Shown: positions 16,840-25,936, counted from the first letter of the stretch. The stretch is 64,000 bases of DNA from Rhodococcus tibetensis (GCF_024438035.1 NZ_JANFQF010000001.1:248001-312000); one strand, 5' to 3'. The notes: generated by a model not told the origin, from the sequence alone. Numbers and translations: made by a program.

Positions 16840-17154
16840 TCAGTGGAGGACTTTCAGTCCCACGACGCACGCCACGATGGCCACAACCAGCAGAATCTTC
16901 ACGAGCGACGTACTTTCGGCAGCGGTGACCATGGCGAAACCGACAGTGAGGGAAGCGCCGATGCCCACCCAGACCGCGTACGACGTACCGGTCGGCAGAG
17001 TACGCATCGCGAATGCCAGCCCTGCCATGCTGAGGATCAGTGCGATGACGAATACGACACTGGGGCCGATCTTGGTGAAGCCCTCGGACCGACCGAGAGC
17101 GGTGGCCCAGACCGCCTCCAGCACACCCGACAGCACCAGCACGATCCACGCCAT
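16840..17154 (-). CDS. sugE: Small multidrug resistance (SMR) transporter, SugE/Gdx-like
   Basis: This 104-residue protein has four membrane helices. The first helix has the essential Glu in SGVLEAVWATALG. The segments SEGFTKIGPS and LPTGTSYAVWVGIGA are those of the SugE/Gdx guanidinium-exporter branch rather than EmrE. Members work as dual-topology dimers exchanging protons for cations. ATG 17154 follows GGGAGAG. I looked for a guanidine riboswitch upstream and could not support one. Confidence 0.88.
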   Translation of the reverse strand: MAWIVLVLSGVLEAVWATALGRSEGFTKIGPSVVFVIALILSMAGLAFAMRTLPTGTSYAVWVGIGASLTVGFAMVTAAESTSLVKILLVVAIVACVVGLKVLH

Positions 17155-17415
17155 GACAACTCTCCCGAGCACCGTCTTGTCGCTGGCCGGGTACGGTGCG
17201 CTCGTCCGGGTGTCGTATCGACGCTCTTCACGGTACCGAAGGTGTGTATGGTCCGATCGGGCGCCCAGCCGTGCAGAAGAAAAACAAGATAAGTCAGCCC
17301 CGTCGTCGCGATCGGAGATTACATTTCCCGACACCGGCGGGAAACCATTGTTCCCGATGCAAGGTCGTGCCGGCGAATGCGTCGAATAGTGCAGCGGATC
17401 GCAGCTCGCTTGTTT
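17155..17415. other. Intergenic region upstream of SMR and micropeptide genes
   Basis: No gene recognised. Divergent promoters for the SMR gene and micropeptide P1 should lie here. Confidence 0.4.
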
Positions 17416-17430
17416 ATTGTCGAGCACAAT
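17416..17430. promoter_or_regulatory. Dyad ATTGT-N5-ACAAT before micropeptide P1
   Basis: A perfect five-base dyad ending 44 bases before the P1 start. A near copy (ATTGT-N5-ACAAC) lies at 17836 before paralogue P2, and both are followed by GCG. Confidence 0.5.
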
Positions 17431-17474
17431 GCGTGAATTCCGTGCGCACTCCACCGACGATGACGAGGCACATC

Positions 17475-17582
17475 ATGATGCTCGGACTGCTCGCCGCAAT
17501 CAACAGCGCGTTCACCCTCGGGGTCGCCAACACCATTGGGACGTTCGGGGGAGTGATTCTCAACCTGAACGTGGTCGCCTGA
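17475..17582 (+). CDS. Charge-free hydrophobic micropeptide P1, 35 residues
   Basis: ATG 17475 has GAGG seven bases upstream. The peptide starts MMLGLLAAINS and ends GGVILNLNVVA, and contains no charged residue and no Cys. The paralogue P2, 330 bases downstream, shares MMLGLL, the TLGxANTI core and TFGGVxLNLN. Two such genes, each with its own upstream dyad and downstream hairpin, argue for real expression. Membrane insertion or self-assembly is likely from composition; leaderless bacteriocin-like, type I toxin-like or structural roles are all open. Confidence 0.65.
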   Translation: MMLGLLAAINSAFTLGVANTIGTFGGVILNLNVVA

Positions 17583-17600
17583 GAACCGGTCGACGTCGAC

Positions 17601-17677
17601 CGCTGTCAGACCAACAGCGGGACACGAAGTTTCATCACATCCTCGATCGAGACCCCGCCGCGCCCACTGCGGCGGGG
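17601..17677 (+). terminator. Two hairpins after micropeptide P1
   Basis: CCGCTGT/ACAGCGG (17601-17621) and CCCCGCCGC/GCGGCGGGG (17653-17677), each with a seven-base loop. The second is the stronger terminator. Confidence 0.6.
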
Positions 17678-17835
17678 CTGTGGCGCACTCTGGGGGCGCC
17701 TGCCTGCGGAAGGCGCAACTTTCCCATCTTCGCTCATTGCTCCTGAATTTCGACTCTTTTCGCTGAAGAAGTCTGGGTGAGAAATCTCGGGAAAATCCGT
17801 TACGTGTGTCGCCACGGATTTGCGGCGATTCACCT

Positions 17836-17850
17836 ATTGTTCTCGACAAC
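17836..17850. promoter_or_regulatory. Dyad ATTGT-N5-ACAAC before micropeptide P2
   Basis: Same layout as the dyad before P1 with one mismatch in the right arm. It lies 59 bases before the P2 start. Confidence 0.45.
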
Positions 17851-17909
17851 GCGCAAGAAACGCGCGTAATCGGCTCGACACGGAAGTCCGCCCTGAAACA
17901 GGGGAGATG

Positions 17910-18029
17910 ATGGAGAACATGATGCTCGGATTACTCGGCGCACTCAACAGCGGTGTCACGCTCGGTCTGGCCAACACGATTCTGACGTTCGGTGGCGTAG
18001 TCCTCAATCTCAACATCGTCGTCAACTGA
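17910..18029 (+). CDS. Hydrophobic micropeptide P2, paralogue of P1
   Basis: The product has 39 residues from ATG 17910 (GGGGAG upstream), or 36 if it begins at MMLGLL (ATG 17919) like P1. The segments MMLGLLGALNS, TLGLANTI and TFGGVVLNLN align without gaps to P1. Only one charged residue (Glu near the N-terminus) occurs, and that only if the longer start is used. It is followed at once by a perfect 30-base palindrome. Confidence 0.65.
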   Translation: MENMMLGLLGALNSGVTLGLANTILTFGGVVLNLNIVVN

Positions 18030-18033
18030 GGGA

Positions 18034-18063
18034 GACACCCGTCGTCAATTGACGACGGGTGTC
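18034..18063. terminator. Perfect 30-base palindrome after micropeptide P2
   Basis: GACACCCGTCGTCAA is followed directly by its exact complement. It starts four bases after the P2 stop and probably ends the transcript, insulating the two-component genes. Confidence 0.75.
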
Positions 18064-18142
18064 GTACCGCCCGCCACGGTTCCCTGGGAGGCTCACAGGG
18101 ACTTCCCAGGGAACCGACAGCGAGTATGCAGCGTTTCGCGTG

Positions 18143-18862
18143 ATGATGGGTTTCGTGAATGAGAAGCCCGTCGAAGCCCGAGTCCTCGTCGTCGATGACG
18201 AACCGAACATCCTCGAACTGCTGTCCGTCAGCCTGCGTTTCCAAGGTTTCGAGGTGGCCACCGCGTCGAGTGGCACGGAGGGTCTCGACACGGCACGCAC
18301 TTTTCGGCCCGACGCCGTCATTCTCGACGTCATGATGCCGGGGATGGACGGTTTCGGGATGCTGGGTCGCCTGCGCGCCGATGGCGTGGACGCGCCCGTT
18401 CTGTTCCTCACTGCCAAGGATGCGGTCGAAGACAAGATCAGCGGCCTCACACTCGGCGCCGACGACTACGTGACCAAACCGTTCAGTCTCGAAGAAGTGG
18501 TGACACGGCTGCGGGTGATCCTCCGCCGATCCGGCAAGGTGTCGGTCGAAGAGCGATCGTCGCGCATCACATTCGCCGACATCGAACTCGACGACGACAC
18601 CCGTGAAGTGTGGAAAGCGGGGGTGCTGGTGTCGCTGTCACCCACGGAGTTCACCCTGCTGCGGTACTTCATGGTCAACGCCGGCACGGTTCTGAGCAAG
18701 CCCCGAATTCTCGATCACGTGTGGAACTACGACTTCGGCGGTGAGGTCGGGGTGGTCGAGTCGTACGTCTCCTATCTGCGTCGCAAGGTCGACACGGGGG
18801 AGACACCGTTGATCCACACCCTTCGTGGAGTCGGGTATGTGATGCGCGAACCGCGGCGATGA
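18143..18862 (+). CDS. OmpR-type response regulator
   Basis: The product has 239 residues. The receiver domain contains VLVVDDEPN, the phosphoacceptor Asp in ILDVMMPG and the conserved Lys in YVTKPFS. The C-terminal winged-helix domain runs from SLSPTEFTLLRYF to YVSYLRRKVDTG and LRGVGYVMR. Start ATG 18143 was chosen; ATG 18146 and GTG 18155 are possible. It overlaps the kinase gene by ATGA. The mycobacterial MprA/TcrX type is closest in outline; the stimulus is unknown. Confidence 0.95.
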   Translation: MMGFVNEKPVEARVLVVDDEPNILELLSVSLRFQGFEVATASSGTEGLDTARTFRPDAVILDVMMPGMDGFGMLGRLRADGVDAPVLFLTAKDAVEDKISGLTLGADDYVTKPFSLEEVVTRLRVILRRSGKVSVEERSSRITFADIELDDDTREVWKAGVLVSLSPTEFTLLRYFMVNAGTVLSKPRILDHVWNYDFGGEVGVVESYVSYLRRKVDTGETPLIHTLRGVGYVMREPRR

Positions 18863-20313
18863 CCACCCCATCCGTGCTCGAAAGCTCTGTCGCGGCTGCC
18901 GGTCCTGCGGGTAGGCGTTGGGTGTGGGCGATGCCGTTGCGGATCACTTTGGTGGGTGCGGTGCTTCTGCTCGCTGCCCTCGGGCTGCTCGCGTCAGGTA
19001 TCGCAGTGACCTCGGCACTCGAGACCTCTTTGACGAGCCGGATCGACCACCAACTCCGCGAGGCTGCGCAGGGGTGGGCCAAGCCGCGTGAGTTGCGTCC
19101 ACTCCCGCCCCCGGACGAGCCGAACCCGGGACGACCGCCCAGCCCGTTCTACGTGCGTACCGTGTCGCCGGACGGAACGGTGCTCTTTCAGATCAACGAC
19201 GAATCCAGTGCTCCCGCAATCCCGAACGATCCCCCTCCTGTTCCCGTGACGGTGGGCTCCACCGGCGGATCCGATGTCCAGTGGCGCGTGCTCAGCACCA
19301 CCGCGGCGAGCGGCACCCAGACGACGGTGGCGGTCACTCTCACCGAGAACGACGAAACGGTGAACCGATTGGTGGTGCTGCAACTCGTCATCGGCACGGT
19401 GGTGCTCATCGCGCTGGGCGTCGTCGCCTACTTCGTCGTCCGTCGCAGCCTGCGCCCTCTGGCCGAAGTCGAGGAGACCGCCGCCGCGATCGCGGCCGGC
19501 GACCTCCATCGGCGTGTCCCGGAGCGGGACAACCGCACCGAGATCGGAGGCTTGTCGGTCGCTCTGAACGGAATGCTCGCCCAGATTCAGCATGCGTTCG
19601 CCGCAACCGAGGCGTCCGAGGAGTCGGCCCGCCGCTCCGAGGAGAAGATGCGGCGATTCGTCGCCGACGCCAGCCACGAACTGCGTACCCCGCTGACCAC
19701 CATTCGCGGGTTCGCCGAGCTGTATCGGCAGGGTGCGATGACCGACACCGAGACGTTGATGAGGCGTATCGAGGGAGAGGCCTCCCGGATGGGTTTGCTT
19801 GTGGAGGACCTGCTCATGCTCGCTCGGCTCGACGCCCAGCGGCCGCTCGAGAATCGGCCGGTCGACCTGCTGTCCGTGGTGTCGGACGCAGTCCATGCCG
19901 CCCGCGCGGTGGCGCCCGACCGGTCCTTCGCCCTCGAAGTGGGTTCCGGACCGGGAACTCCCGAAGTCCTCGGTGACGAGGCGCGGCTGCGGCAGGTACT
20001 CGGCAACCTACTTGCCAACGCCGTCAGGCACACTCCCGCGACCGCGGACGTGATGGTTCGATTGCAGACCACGGAGCACAGCGTCGTGCTGGAGGTCGCC
20101 GACACCGGCCCGGGTCTCAGCGAGGAAGATGCGGCGCGGGTGTTCGAACGTTTCTACCGAACCGACGCGTCACGCACCCGTGAGAGTGGTGGAAGCGGAC
20201 TCGGCCTGTCGATCGTGGCGGCGCTCGTGGCGGCGCACCAGGGCACCGTGACGGTCGAAAGCCGGCCGGGTGAGGGCGCGACCTTCCGGGTGGAACTGCC
20301 CCGGTCGGTCTAG
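18859..20313 (+). CDS. Membrane sensor histidine kinase
   Basis: This 484-residue kinase has two membrane helices (about residues 28-55 and 170-192) enclosing an extracytoplasmic Pro-rich sensor region, then a HAMP domain, a HisKA domain with the phosphorylated His in DASHELRTPLTTIRG, and an ATPase domain with N-box LLANAVRHTP, VADTGPGLS and GGSGLGLSIV. It is the cognate partner of the overlapping regulator gene. The ligand cannot be inferred. Confidence 0.95.
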   Translation: MTTPSVLESSVAAAGPAGRRWVWAMPLRITLVGAVLLLAALGLLASGIAVTSALETSLTSRIDHQLREAAQGWAKPRELRPLPPPDEPNPGRPPSPFYVRTVSPDGTVLFQINDESSAPAIPNDPPPVPVTVGSTGGSDVQWRVLSTTAASGTQTTVAVTLTENDETVNRLVVLQLVIGTVVLIALGVVAYFVVRRSLRPLAEVEETAAAIAAGDLHRRVPERDNRTEIGGLSVALNGMLAQIQHAFAATEASEESARRSEEKMRRFVADASHELRTPLTTIRGFAELYRQGAMTDTETLMRRIEGEASRMGLLVEDLLMLARLDAQRPLENRPVDLLSVVSDAVHAARAVAPDRSFALEVGSGPGTPEVLGDEARLRQVLGNLLANAVRHTPATADVMVRLQTTEHSVVLEVADTGPGLSEEDAARVFERFYRTDASRTRESGGSGLGLSIVAALVAAHQGTVTVESRPGEGATFRVELPRSV

Positions 20314-20420
20314 ATCACACGCCGGTGTCCGGCAGGGTGCGTGGGGTCTGTGTTTGTCGGCTGGGCGCCGGGACCTTCTCTGGCGGCTCCCGACCGCGAG
20401 CCGTGAGCCTCGAGTAGCGG

Positions 20421-21200
20421 TCAGTCGGGGATTATCGCTCTTGCAATCACGTCTGGTTCGTATTCGTCATGGCGGCGCAGCCAACTCATGAACGGGTCGT
20501 CGCCGCGGCGGGGTTGTAATTCCCAGTCTTCCTGGCGGCCGCGGGCGGTGAGGTCGAGCCAGTGGTAGGTGCCGAGAAGTATTTCGGTGGAGCGCGCGTA
20601 GCCGGAATAGGTGTGGAAGATTCGCTCACCATGGCGGAGGAATGCACTGACACCGTGCTCTTCGCCGGACCACCCTTTCCAGGCGGGGTTCATCCGCTCG
20701 AGCTCGGCTTGGTCCTTGTAGTTGTATTCGACCGGTGCGACCCCCGCGTCGAGAGTGACGTGGAAGTCGTAGTTGAAGTCGTTGCCGTGCGAGGAGTACC
20801 AGGGAAAGGCCCAGCCCATCCGCTGTCGGTAGCGCTCGAGTCTGTGCAGCGGTGCGCGCGACACGGCCGCCAACGATGTGTCCCGAGCATAGAGGTGGTG
20901 GAGGTCGCCGACACTGTCCATCGTGAACGAACAGGAGGGGCATCCCTCGTCGGCATCGGGTTCGAACATGAAGTGGTAGACCAGGAGTTGACTGCGGCCG
21001 TCGAACAGGTCTACAAGTTTGGCCCTGCCGCGGGGACCGTCGAAGACGTAGTTCTCGGTGATTTCGACCATTGGTAGCGCGCGTCGGGCCGCGTTGACCT
21101 GGTCGCGGTGTCGGGTCAGGTCCTTCTCCTGCGCGAGTAGCTCGCGCCGCGCGATGAGCCATTGCTCGCGGGTAGTGACCTGTGGATCGGACGCTGTCAT
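20421..21200 (-). CDS. DUF899 family thioredoxin-fold protein
   Basis: This 259-residue protein starts at ATG 21200 behind GAGAGGAG. It begins TTREQWLIARRELLAQEKDL, the standard opening of DUF899 proteins, followed by a thioredoxin-like fold with the CPSC motif in EPDADEGCPSCSF and the strand YHFMFEP. Redox activity is suggested by the Cys pair but is unproven for the family. It appears monocistronic. Confidence 0.85.
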   Translation of the reverse strand: MTASDPQVTTREQWLIARRELLAQEKDLTRHRDQVNAARRALPMVEITENYVFDGPRGRAKLVDLFDGRSQLLVYHFMFEPDADEGCPSCSFTMDSVGDLHHLYARDTSLAAVSRAPLHRLERYRQRMGWAFPWYSSHGNDFNYDFHVTLDAGVAPVEYNYKDQAELERMNPAWKGWSGEEHGVSAFLRHGERIFHTYSGYARSTEILLGTYHWLDLTARGRQEDWELQPRRGDDPFMSWLRRHDEYEPDVIARAIIPD

Positions 21201-21266
21201 CGTTCGTCTCCTCTCGTAGGGCACATGTAATCGTCTCAGGCGGCTCTGGGCCGCGGCTACCACCGT

Positions 21267-21962
21267 TTACGTCGTCGGTCGACGAAAGTTGCCGTCGTTG
21301 CTCGTCGTCGGCGGCGAACCCGGCCCCGCGCGCCATGGCGTTACCGTATCGGCGGATGCACCGATCGTGGACGCGAGCCGCCACAATCCAGCGGCGGCGA
21401 GAACGTGCCACAGCGCGTGGCCCTGCAGGACACTATTCGGCCGGCAGATCGACGTTTGGTCGCCGATGGCGCCGAGCAGAGCGCCGGACGCGAGAAGTAC
21501 TGCCGCAACGACCGTCGCGCGCCGCAGCTGCGGACGGACGCGAGCGCGTTCAAGGCTGAGTCCCACCGCGACCGTCGCGAGCATTGCCTGCACGATCGTG
21601 GATGCAGTCGAGCCGGCAGCCACGGTGGGAACCATGACGAGTGGAACAACGAGCCACCAGCCCGGCGACAGGCGACGGCCGAACCTGTCGGACGCGGCCT
21701 CGACGGCTACGTAGGAGAGCAGTGTTGCGATCGGCATGTCGTGTGCGTAGGCCTGCCACGGCGGGTTGGGTCCGTGCTGAACGAGCGACCCGGCGCCGAC
21801 CGCGACGACGAGCAGGCCGAAAATCACGGTCGGCGCGCCATGCCGACGACGCGCGACCACCGCGAGACCGGCAACCACAAAGGCCAGGCTGGTGACAGCG
21901 GCAGCCGGCTGCCCGACAAGGCCTGCGTCTCGATACAGCTCACAGGCATTCGCCAGCATCAT
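21267..21962 (-). CDS. CREST/ceramidase-like multi-pass membrane protein
   Basis: The product is about 231 residues with seven hydrophobic segments. CELYRDAGLVGQP at the N-terminus, HGPNPPWQAYAHDMP in the middle and QGHALWHVLAA near the end match the His/Asp pattern of the CREST superfamily (alkaline ceramidases and relatives), where these residues bind a catalytic zinc. ATG 21962 was chosen; an upstream start at 22019 exists. The substrate is unknown. Confidence 0.72.
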   Translation of the reverse strand: MMLANACELYRDAGLVGQPAAAVTSLAFVVAGLAVVARRRHGAPTVIFGLLVVAVGAGSLVQHGPNPPWQAYAHDMPIATLLSYVAVEAASDRFGRRLSPGWWLVVPLVMVPTVAAGSTASTIVQAMLATVAVGLSLERARVRPQLRRATVVAAVLLASGALLGAIGDQTSICRPNSVLQGHALWHVLAAAGLWRLASTIGASADTVTPWRAGPGSPPTTSNDGNFRRPTT

Positions 21963-22271
21963 GGATCGGAGGTCACCTTCCAAGCTGTTCCGTCGACACC
22001 TATCCGTCAAGGTTTCCAAAAGGGTCTTCCGACCGCAATCGCGACCGGACCGGCCGTTCCAGTTCAGGATCGGCGACCGGGGAAATCGGCACTCGGGTAC
22101 TGCGGAACGAAGCGCGACGATTGTCCGGGGCTGCGGGAGCGGAGATACTTGGTGTCATGCGAATTCTGGTCGATTGGCTCATGGGCTAGGCACACAATGA
22201 GGCATTGCCATCAACATCGTTACGAGCAATAGGGGGTGCCGAGCGTGGTGCAACCAACTGAGGGATACCGC

Positions 22272-22865
22272 ATGCGACGTATCGGCAGTAGCGCGTCTCT
22301 CGCCCTCGGCTCGATCGCCTTGGTAGGAGTCTTGCTGGCTGGTGGGTGCGGACAACAGCGCACGGAGTCTGGTGCGTCATCGCAGCAAGACGTGACGACA
22401 TCCGGGACGAACCTGTTGCCTCAGGAGGTTCTGGTCGGGCTCGAGGTAGTACAGAAGTACTTCCCGGAGATAGATCAACAGACCACGGCGACTGAAAACT
22501 CTACTGCTTCCGGTGTCCCTGCAGCGACGAGAATGGTGATCTACGAAGGGGGTGACGGCAGAAGAGTAACCGTTTCGGCAGATCAATACTCCAGCCCCAC
22601 CTCGGCATCGTCCGCATTTGAGCAAGCGATCGACAAAAGTGAAGTCGTCCAGGGTTTCGTAGCGCTACCGGCGCCATCCGATGTCGGCGACAAGGCGTTC
22701 GCCGGCGCCGTAACTCAGGGAGACGAAACGCACATCGGGTACGGTGCGCTTGCCGGCGAGTACGTCATCGGGGTGACTTCTGCCGGACACCCGGCTACCG
22801 CCGAGAATATCGGAAAACTGACTGATCTCACTCGCGAAGCGGTCGAGAAGGCTGAAACGGCATAG
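22272..22865 (+). CDS. Secreted lipoprotein, 197 residues
   Basis: ATG 22272 has GAGGG seven bases upstream; an earlier in-frame start at 22236 would bury the signal. The signal peptide MRRIGSSASLALGSIALVG ends in lipobox LLAGGC. The mature domain is a mixed alpha/beta region (LVGLEVVQKYFPEI, RMVIYEGGDGRRVTVS, GDKAFAGAVTQGD) resembling mycobacterial PknH-like or LpqN-like extracytoplasmic sensors in outline. Function unknown. Confidence 0.8.
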   Translation: MRRIGSSASLALGSIALVGVLLAGGCGQQRTESGASSQQDVTTSGTNLLPQEVLVGLEVVQKYFPEIDQQTTATENSTASGVPAATRMVIYEGGDGRRVTVSADQYSSPTSASSAFEQAIDKSEVVQGFVALPAPSDVGDKAFAGAVTQGDETHIGYGALAGEYVIGVTSAGHPATAENIGKLTDLTREAVEKAETA

Positions 22866-22923
22866 TTTCACCCGCCGGGACCTCCTCGGTTGCCGTCAGG
22901 AATTCTCCGTGACGCAAGGAGAA

Positions 22924-23814
22924 TCAGCTTGGTTCCGGCGCAAGACCGTTCGCTGTCAGCGTGAGAATGTCGAAGGCGTGACTGAGGGCGATGAAGTGAC
23001 CACCACCGCTGATCGGATGCCAGATAGCTCCCGGGGTCTTGTCCGCCACTGTCTTGTTGATGATTTCGGGCACCAGAGTGTCCGCGCTGCCCTGCCAGAA
23101 ATGAATCGGGCGCTTCACTGTCGTCATGTCGAACGGCCAAGCCTTGTAGAGCATCGTGGCGTCGACGACGAGTCCATCTGCGCCATGGTGGAAACACTCT
23201 CGCGCTGCTCTCAGAAACGCCTCGAGGACCTCCTTGTCGGCCAGCACCTCCCGATCCGCGGTGCTCACCGTCTGCTTGATGGCCTTGGCGTAGCGATCCT
23301 CAAAGTGCTTGGCACTCATACCAAGCAGTTCGTACATGAGCGTGAAGCCGGGATGGAAGTGAAGCGCCAGGCGACCGCCCAGCGCGTCCACGCTGCTGAG
23401 ATACTTCGCGGCCCAGTTCGGTCCAAACGTGCCGTAGTTGCCACCAGCGATGCAGACGACATCGGCGAGGCGCGCGGGGTCTAGGTACGCGGCGGCCGCC
23501 AAGGCCCAAGGTCCACCCTCGGACCATCCAGTTACCGCGAATCGTTGTGCGCCAAAGGAGTCAGCAAGCAGCAGGAGGTCATTTGCCCAGCCTTCGAAGG
23601 TGCGGCCCGGCTGAGGATCGGACCCGCCTATGCCCGGCCGATCCGCGCAGACAAATCTCAATCCAATGGCCTTCGCAGACCGATCGAATAACTCAGCCTC
23701 CAATCGGCTCGAGGGTCCCCCGTGGTTATGCAGTACGAGTGGTCCGCCCGGGTCACCGGCCTCGAGATAAGTGACGGTCCGGTTACCGACCTGGATGCTT
23801 CCCTCTCTTGTCAC
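22924..23814 (-). CDS. Alpha/beta hydrolase
   Basis: This 296-residue protein starts at GTG 23814 behind GAGGAG. It has the canonical fold markers HNHGGPSSR (oxyanion), ADRPGIGGSD, the nucleophile elbow GWSEGG, an acid in QGSADTLVPE and His in SGGGHFIALSH. The class includes esterases, epoxide hydrolases and C-C hydrolases; the substrate cannot be fixed. It is divergent from the ABC exporter gene. Confidence 0.88.
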   Translation of the reverse strand: MTREGSIQVGNRTVTYLEAGDPGGPLVLHNHGGPSSRLEAELFDRSAKAIGLRFVCADRPGIGGSDPQPGRTFEGWANDLLLLADSFGAQRFAVTGWSEGGPWALAAAAYLDPARLADVVCIAGGNYGTFGPNWAAKYLSSVDALGGRLALHFHPGFTLMYELLGMSAKHFEDRYAKAIKQTVSTADREVLADKEVLEAFLRAARECFHHGADGLVVDATMLYKAWPFDMTTVKRPIHFWQGSADTLVPEIINKTVADKTPGAIWHPISGGGHFIALSHAFDILTLTANGLAPEPS

Positions 23815-23842
23815 GCGGACTCCTCACAGTGTTGGCCGGATA

Positions 23843-23873
23843 TCGAAACTGGGTTGGACCGGTGTCGAAACTG
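23843..23873. promoter_or_regulatory. Direct repeat TCGAAACTG x2 in a divergent promoter region
   Basis: Nine-base direct repeats at 23843 and 23865 start 22 bases apart, about two helical turns, between the hydrolase and the ABC exporter. This could be a regulator site; no adjacent regulator gene identifies it. The remainder of the 304-base gap shows nothing else. Confidence 0.35.
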
Positions 23874-24118
23874 CAGATACTCCGTTTCCCATTTTAGGCT
23901 TGACCGTTCGTTCGTCTCGGCTGAACGCTCTCCTGCCGCCAGTTCCTACTTCCCTCCGCGCCTGCCCTTCCACGGAGGCGGCCGGCGCTGACCTCACCGC
24001 GCCCGATCAACCATCGCAGCTGGCAGGCGAGGTGCCGGCCACCGTAGATGCGTTCAAACCGACATTCTGGCCGGACCTAAATATGATGGTGGAACTTATT
24101 TCTGGGGTTTGGGGGCGT

Positions 24119-25936
24119 ATGGATCCGCGGGGAGGAAAAGCAGGCACTGCCGGCCGGGGTGGTGTGCGTGCGTTGTGGCCGTATGCCCGTGAGCATCGCC
24201 GGCTACTCGGGGCGGCGGTGGTGTTGTCCACGGCCGCCGCCGGGTTGAGTCTGGCGCAACCGGTGCTGGTGGGCCGGATCATCAGCGCGGTCGGAGACGG
24301 TGCCCCGCTCGGCGGATTGGTGTGGGCGCTGGTCGGGTTCCTCACCGTCGGCGCGGTCTTCGGCACGATCCAGTACTACCTGCTGCAACGGACCGCAGAG
24401 AGTGTGGTGCTCACCGCCCGGACCGAACTGATCGGGCACCTGTTGCAGTTACCGATGAGCGAGTACCGGAGCCGCCACGTCGGCGATCTGGTCTCCCGGG
24501 TCGCCTCGGACACCACCCTGCTGCGCGCCGCCCTCACCGATTGCCTGGTCGAACCCCTCGGCGGGATCCTCGTCCTGGTCGGCGCGCTGACTGCAATGGT
24601 GCTGCTCGACCCGGTACTGGCCGGGGTCGCTGTCCTGGTCGTTGCGATCGTGGTCGCAGCGTCACTTCATGTCACTCGGCGACTGAGAGCGTTGACATTC
24701 GAGACCCAGTCCCGGCTCGGGGACCTGACCGGCGACCTGAACCAGACCCTGACGGCGATCAGCGTCATCCGCGCCAACGGGGCCACCGAACGCGCCCGTG
24801 CCCGGCTCGGCGACCGGGTCCGGGCGGCCTTCGATGCCGGGGTGCGTGCGGCCCGATCCGGCGCCGCGATCCAACCGCTCCGGCAGACCACCGGGCACGC
24901 GGCGCTGCTCGTCATCCTCGGCGTCGGCGGCTACCGGGTGGCCACCGGCCATCTGACCGTCGCCGAGCTGGTCACGTTCATCCTGTTCATGCTGTTGTTC
25001 ATGGACCCGGTGAACACCGCCTTCACCGCGGTGCAGTCCCTCGCCGCCGCCCTCGGCGCCCTGCAACGCATCACCGACATCCAGCAGATTCCCGCCGAGG
25101 ACGCCACCGACACCATCACGCACCGGCAACTGTCTCCGTCGGCATCGTCGGCGCCGATCATCCAGTTCCGCGACGTCCGCTTCGGGTACCGCCCAAACCA
25201 TCTCGTGCTCGACTCGGTGAGCTTCACCGTCGCGCGAGGCTCCCGGACCGCGATCGTCGGACTTTCCGGCGCCGGTAAATCCACCCTCCTCGCTCTGGTC
25301 GAAAGGTTCTACGACCTCGACGGTGGCCGCATCGAACTCGCCGGGGTGGACATCACTTCCCTGCCGCGGACCGTGCTGCGCTCGCAGCTGGGTTACGTGG
25401 AACAGAACGCGCCCGCGATCTCGGGCACCGTTCGGGAGAACCTCATCCTGGCCGCGCCCGAGGTGACGGACGAGCAGTGCTGGTCGGCCCTGGACACCGT
25501 CAATCTACGCCACCGGATCGACACCGAGGCCAAGGGTTTGAACGCCCTGATCGGCGAGCACGGGATCCGCCTGTCCGGTGGCGAGCGGCAACGGTTGGCG
25601 ATCGCCCGCGCACTCCTCGCCCGACCACCGCTGTTGCTGTTGGACGAGCCGACGTCGAGCCTCGACAGCCGCAACGAGGAGATCTTCCAGAGGGCGCTCG
25701 AGGCCACCGGAGCCGATCAGACCGTCGTCATCGTCGCGCACCGGCTCGCGACGGTGAAGAACGCCGACCAGATCATCGTCCTCGACCACGGGCGGGTCCG
25801 CGCGGTCGGCACCCACAACGAGTTGCTCGGGACCAGCGAGCTCTATCGTGAACTCGCCCACCACCAGCTGATCGGCACTCCAAACAAAATCCGGGCAAAC
25901 CAGCAACCGGCACCGGCTTCAGAACCGAGGTGGTGA
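24119..25936 (+). CDS. ABC exporter, fused membrane and ATPase domains
   Basis: The product has 605 residues from ATG 24119 (GGGGG just upstream; ATG 24083 is an alternative). Residues 25-310 hold six membrane helices of the type I exporter fold. The ATPase domain has Walker A GLSGAGKST, Q-loop LGYVEQNAP, signature LSGGERQRLA, Walker B LLLLDEPTSSLDS and H-loop VIVAHRL. As a half transporter it should act as a dimer. The substrate is unknown; relatives export drugs or lipids. A broken macrolide-type glycosyltransferase follows 130 bases downstream. Confidence 0.93.
   Translation: MDPRGGKAGTAGRGGVRALWPYAREHRRLLGAAVVLSTAAAGLSLAQPVLVGRIISAVGDGAPLGGLVWALVGFLTVGAVFGTIQYYLLQRTAESVVLTARTELIGHLLQLPMSEYRSRHVGDLVSRVASDTTLLRAALTDCLVEPLGGILVLVGALTAMVLLDPVLAGVAVLVVAIVVAASLHVTRRLRALTFETQSRLGDLTGDLNQTLTAISVIRANGATERARARLGDRVRAAFDAGVRAARSGAAIQPLRQTTGHAALLVILGVGGYRVATGHLTVAELVTFILFMLLFMDPVNTAFTAVQSLAAALGALQRITDIQQIPAEDATDTITHRQLSPSASSAPIIQFRDVRFGYRPNHLVLDSVSFTVARGSRTAIVGLSGAGKSTLLALVERFYDLDGGRIELAGVDITSLPRTVLRSQLGYVEQNAPAISGTVRENLILAAPEVTDEQCWSALDTVNLRHRIDTEAKGLNALIGEHGIRLSGGERQRLAIARALLARPPLLLLDEPTSSLDSRNEEIFQRALEATGADQTVVIVAHRLATVKNADQIIVLDHGRVRAVGTHNELLGTSELYRELAHHQLIGTPNKIRANQQPAPASEPRW

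Noticed and set aside
17155-17330. A guanidine riboswitch before the SugE/Gdx-like gene
   Set aside because: I looked for the ykkC-type or ACGR-loop hairpins; only a loose GCUCGGGAGA-like end is present, which is also the ribosome binding region.
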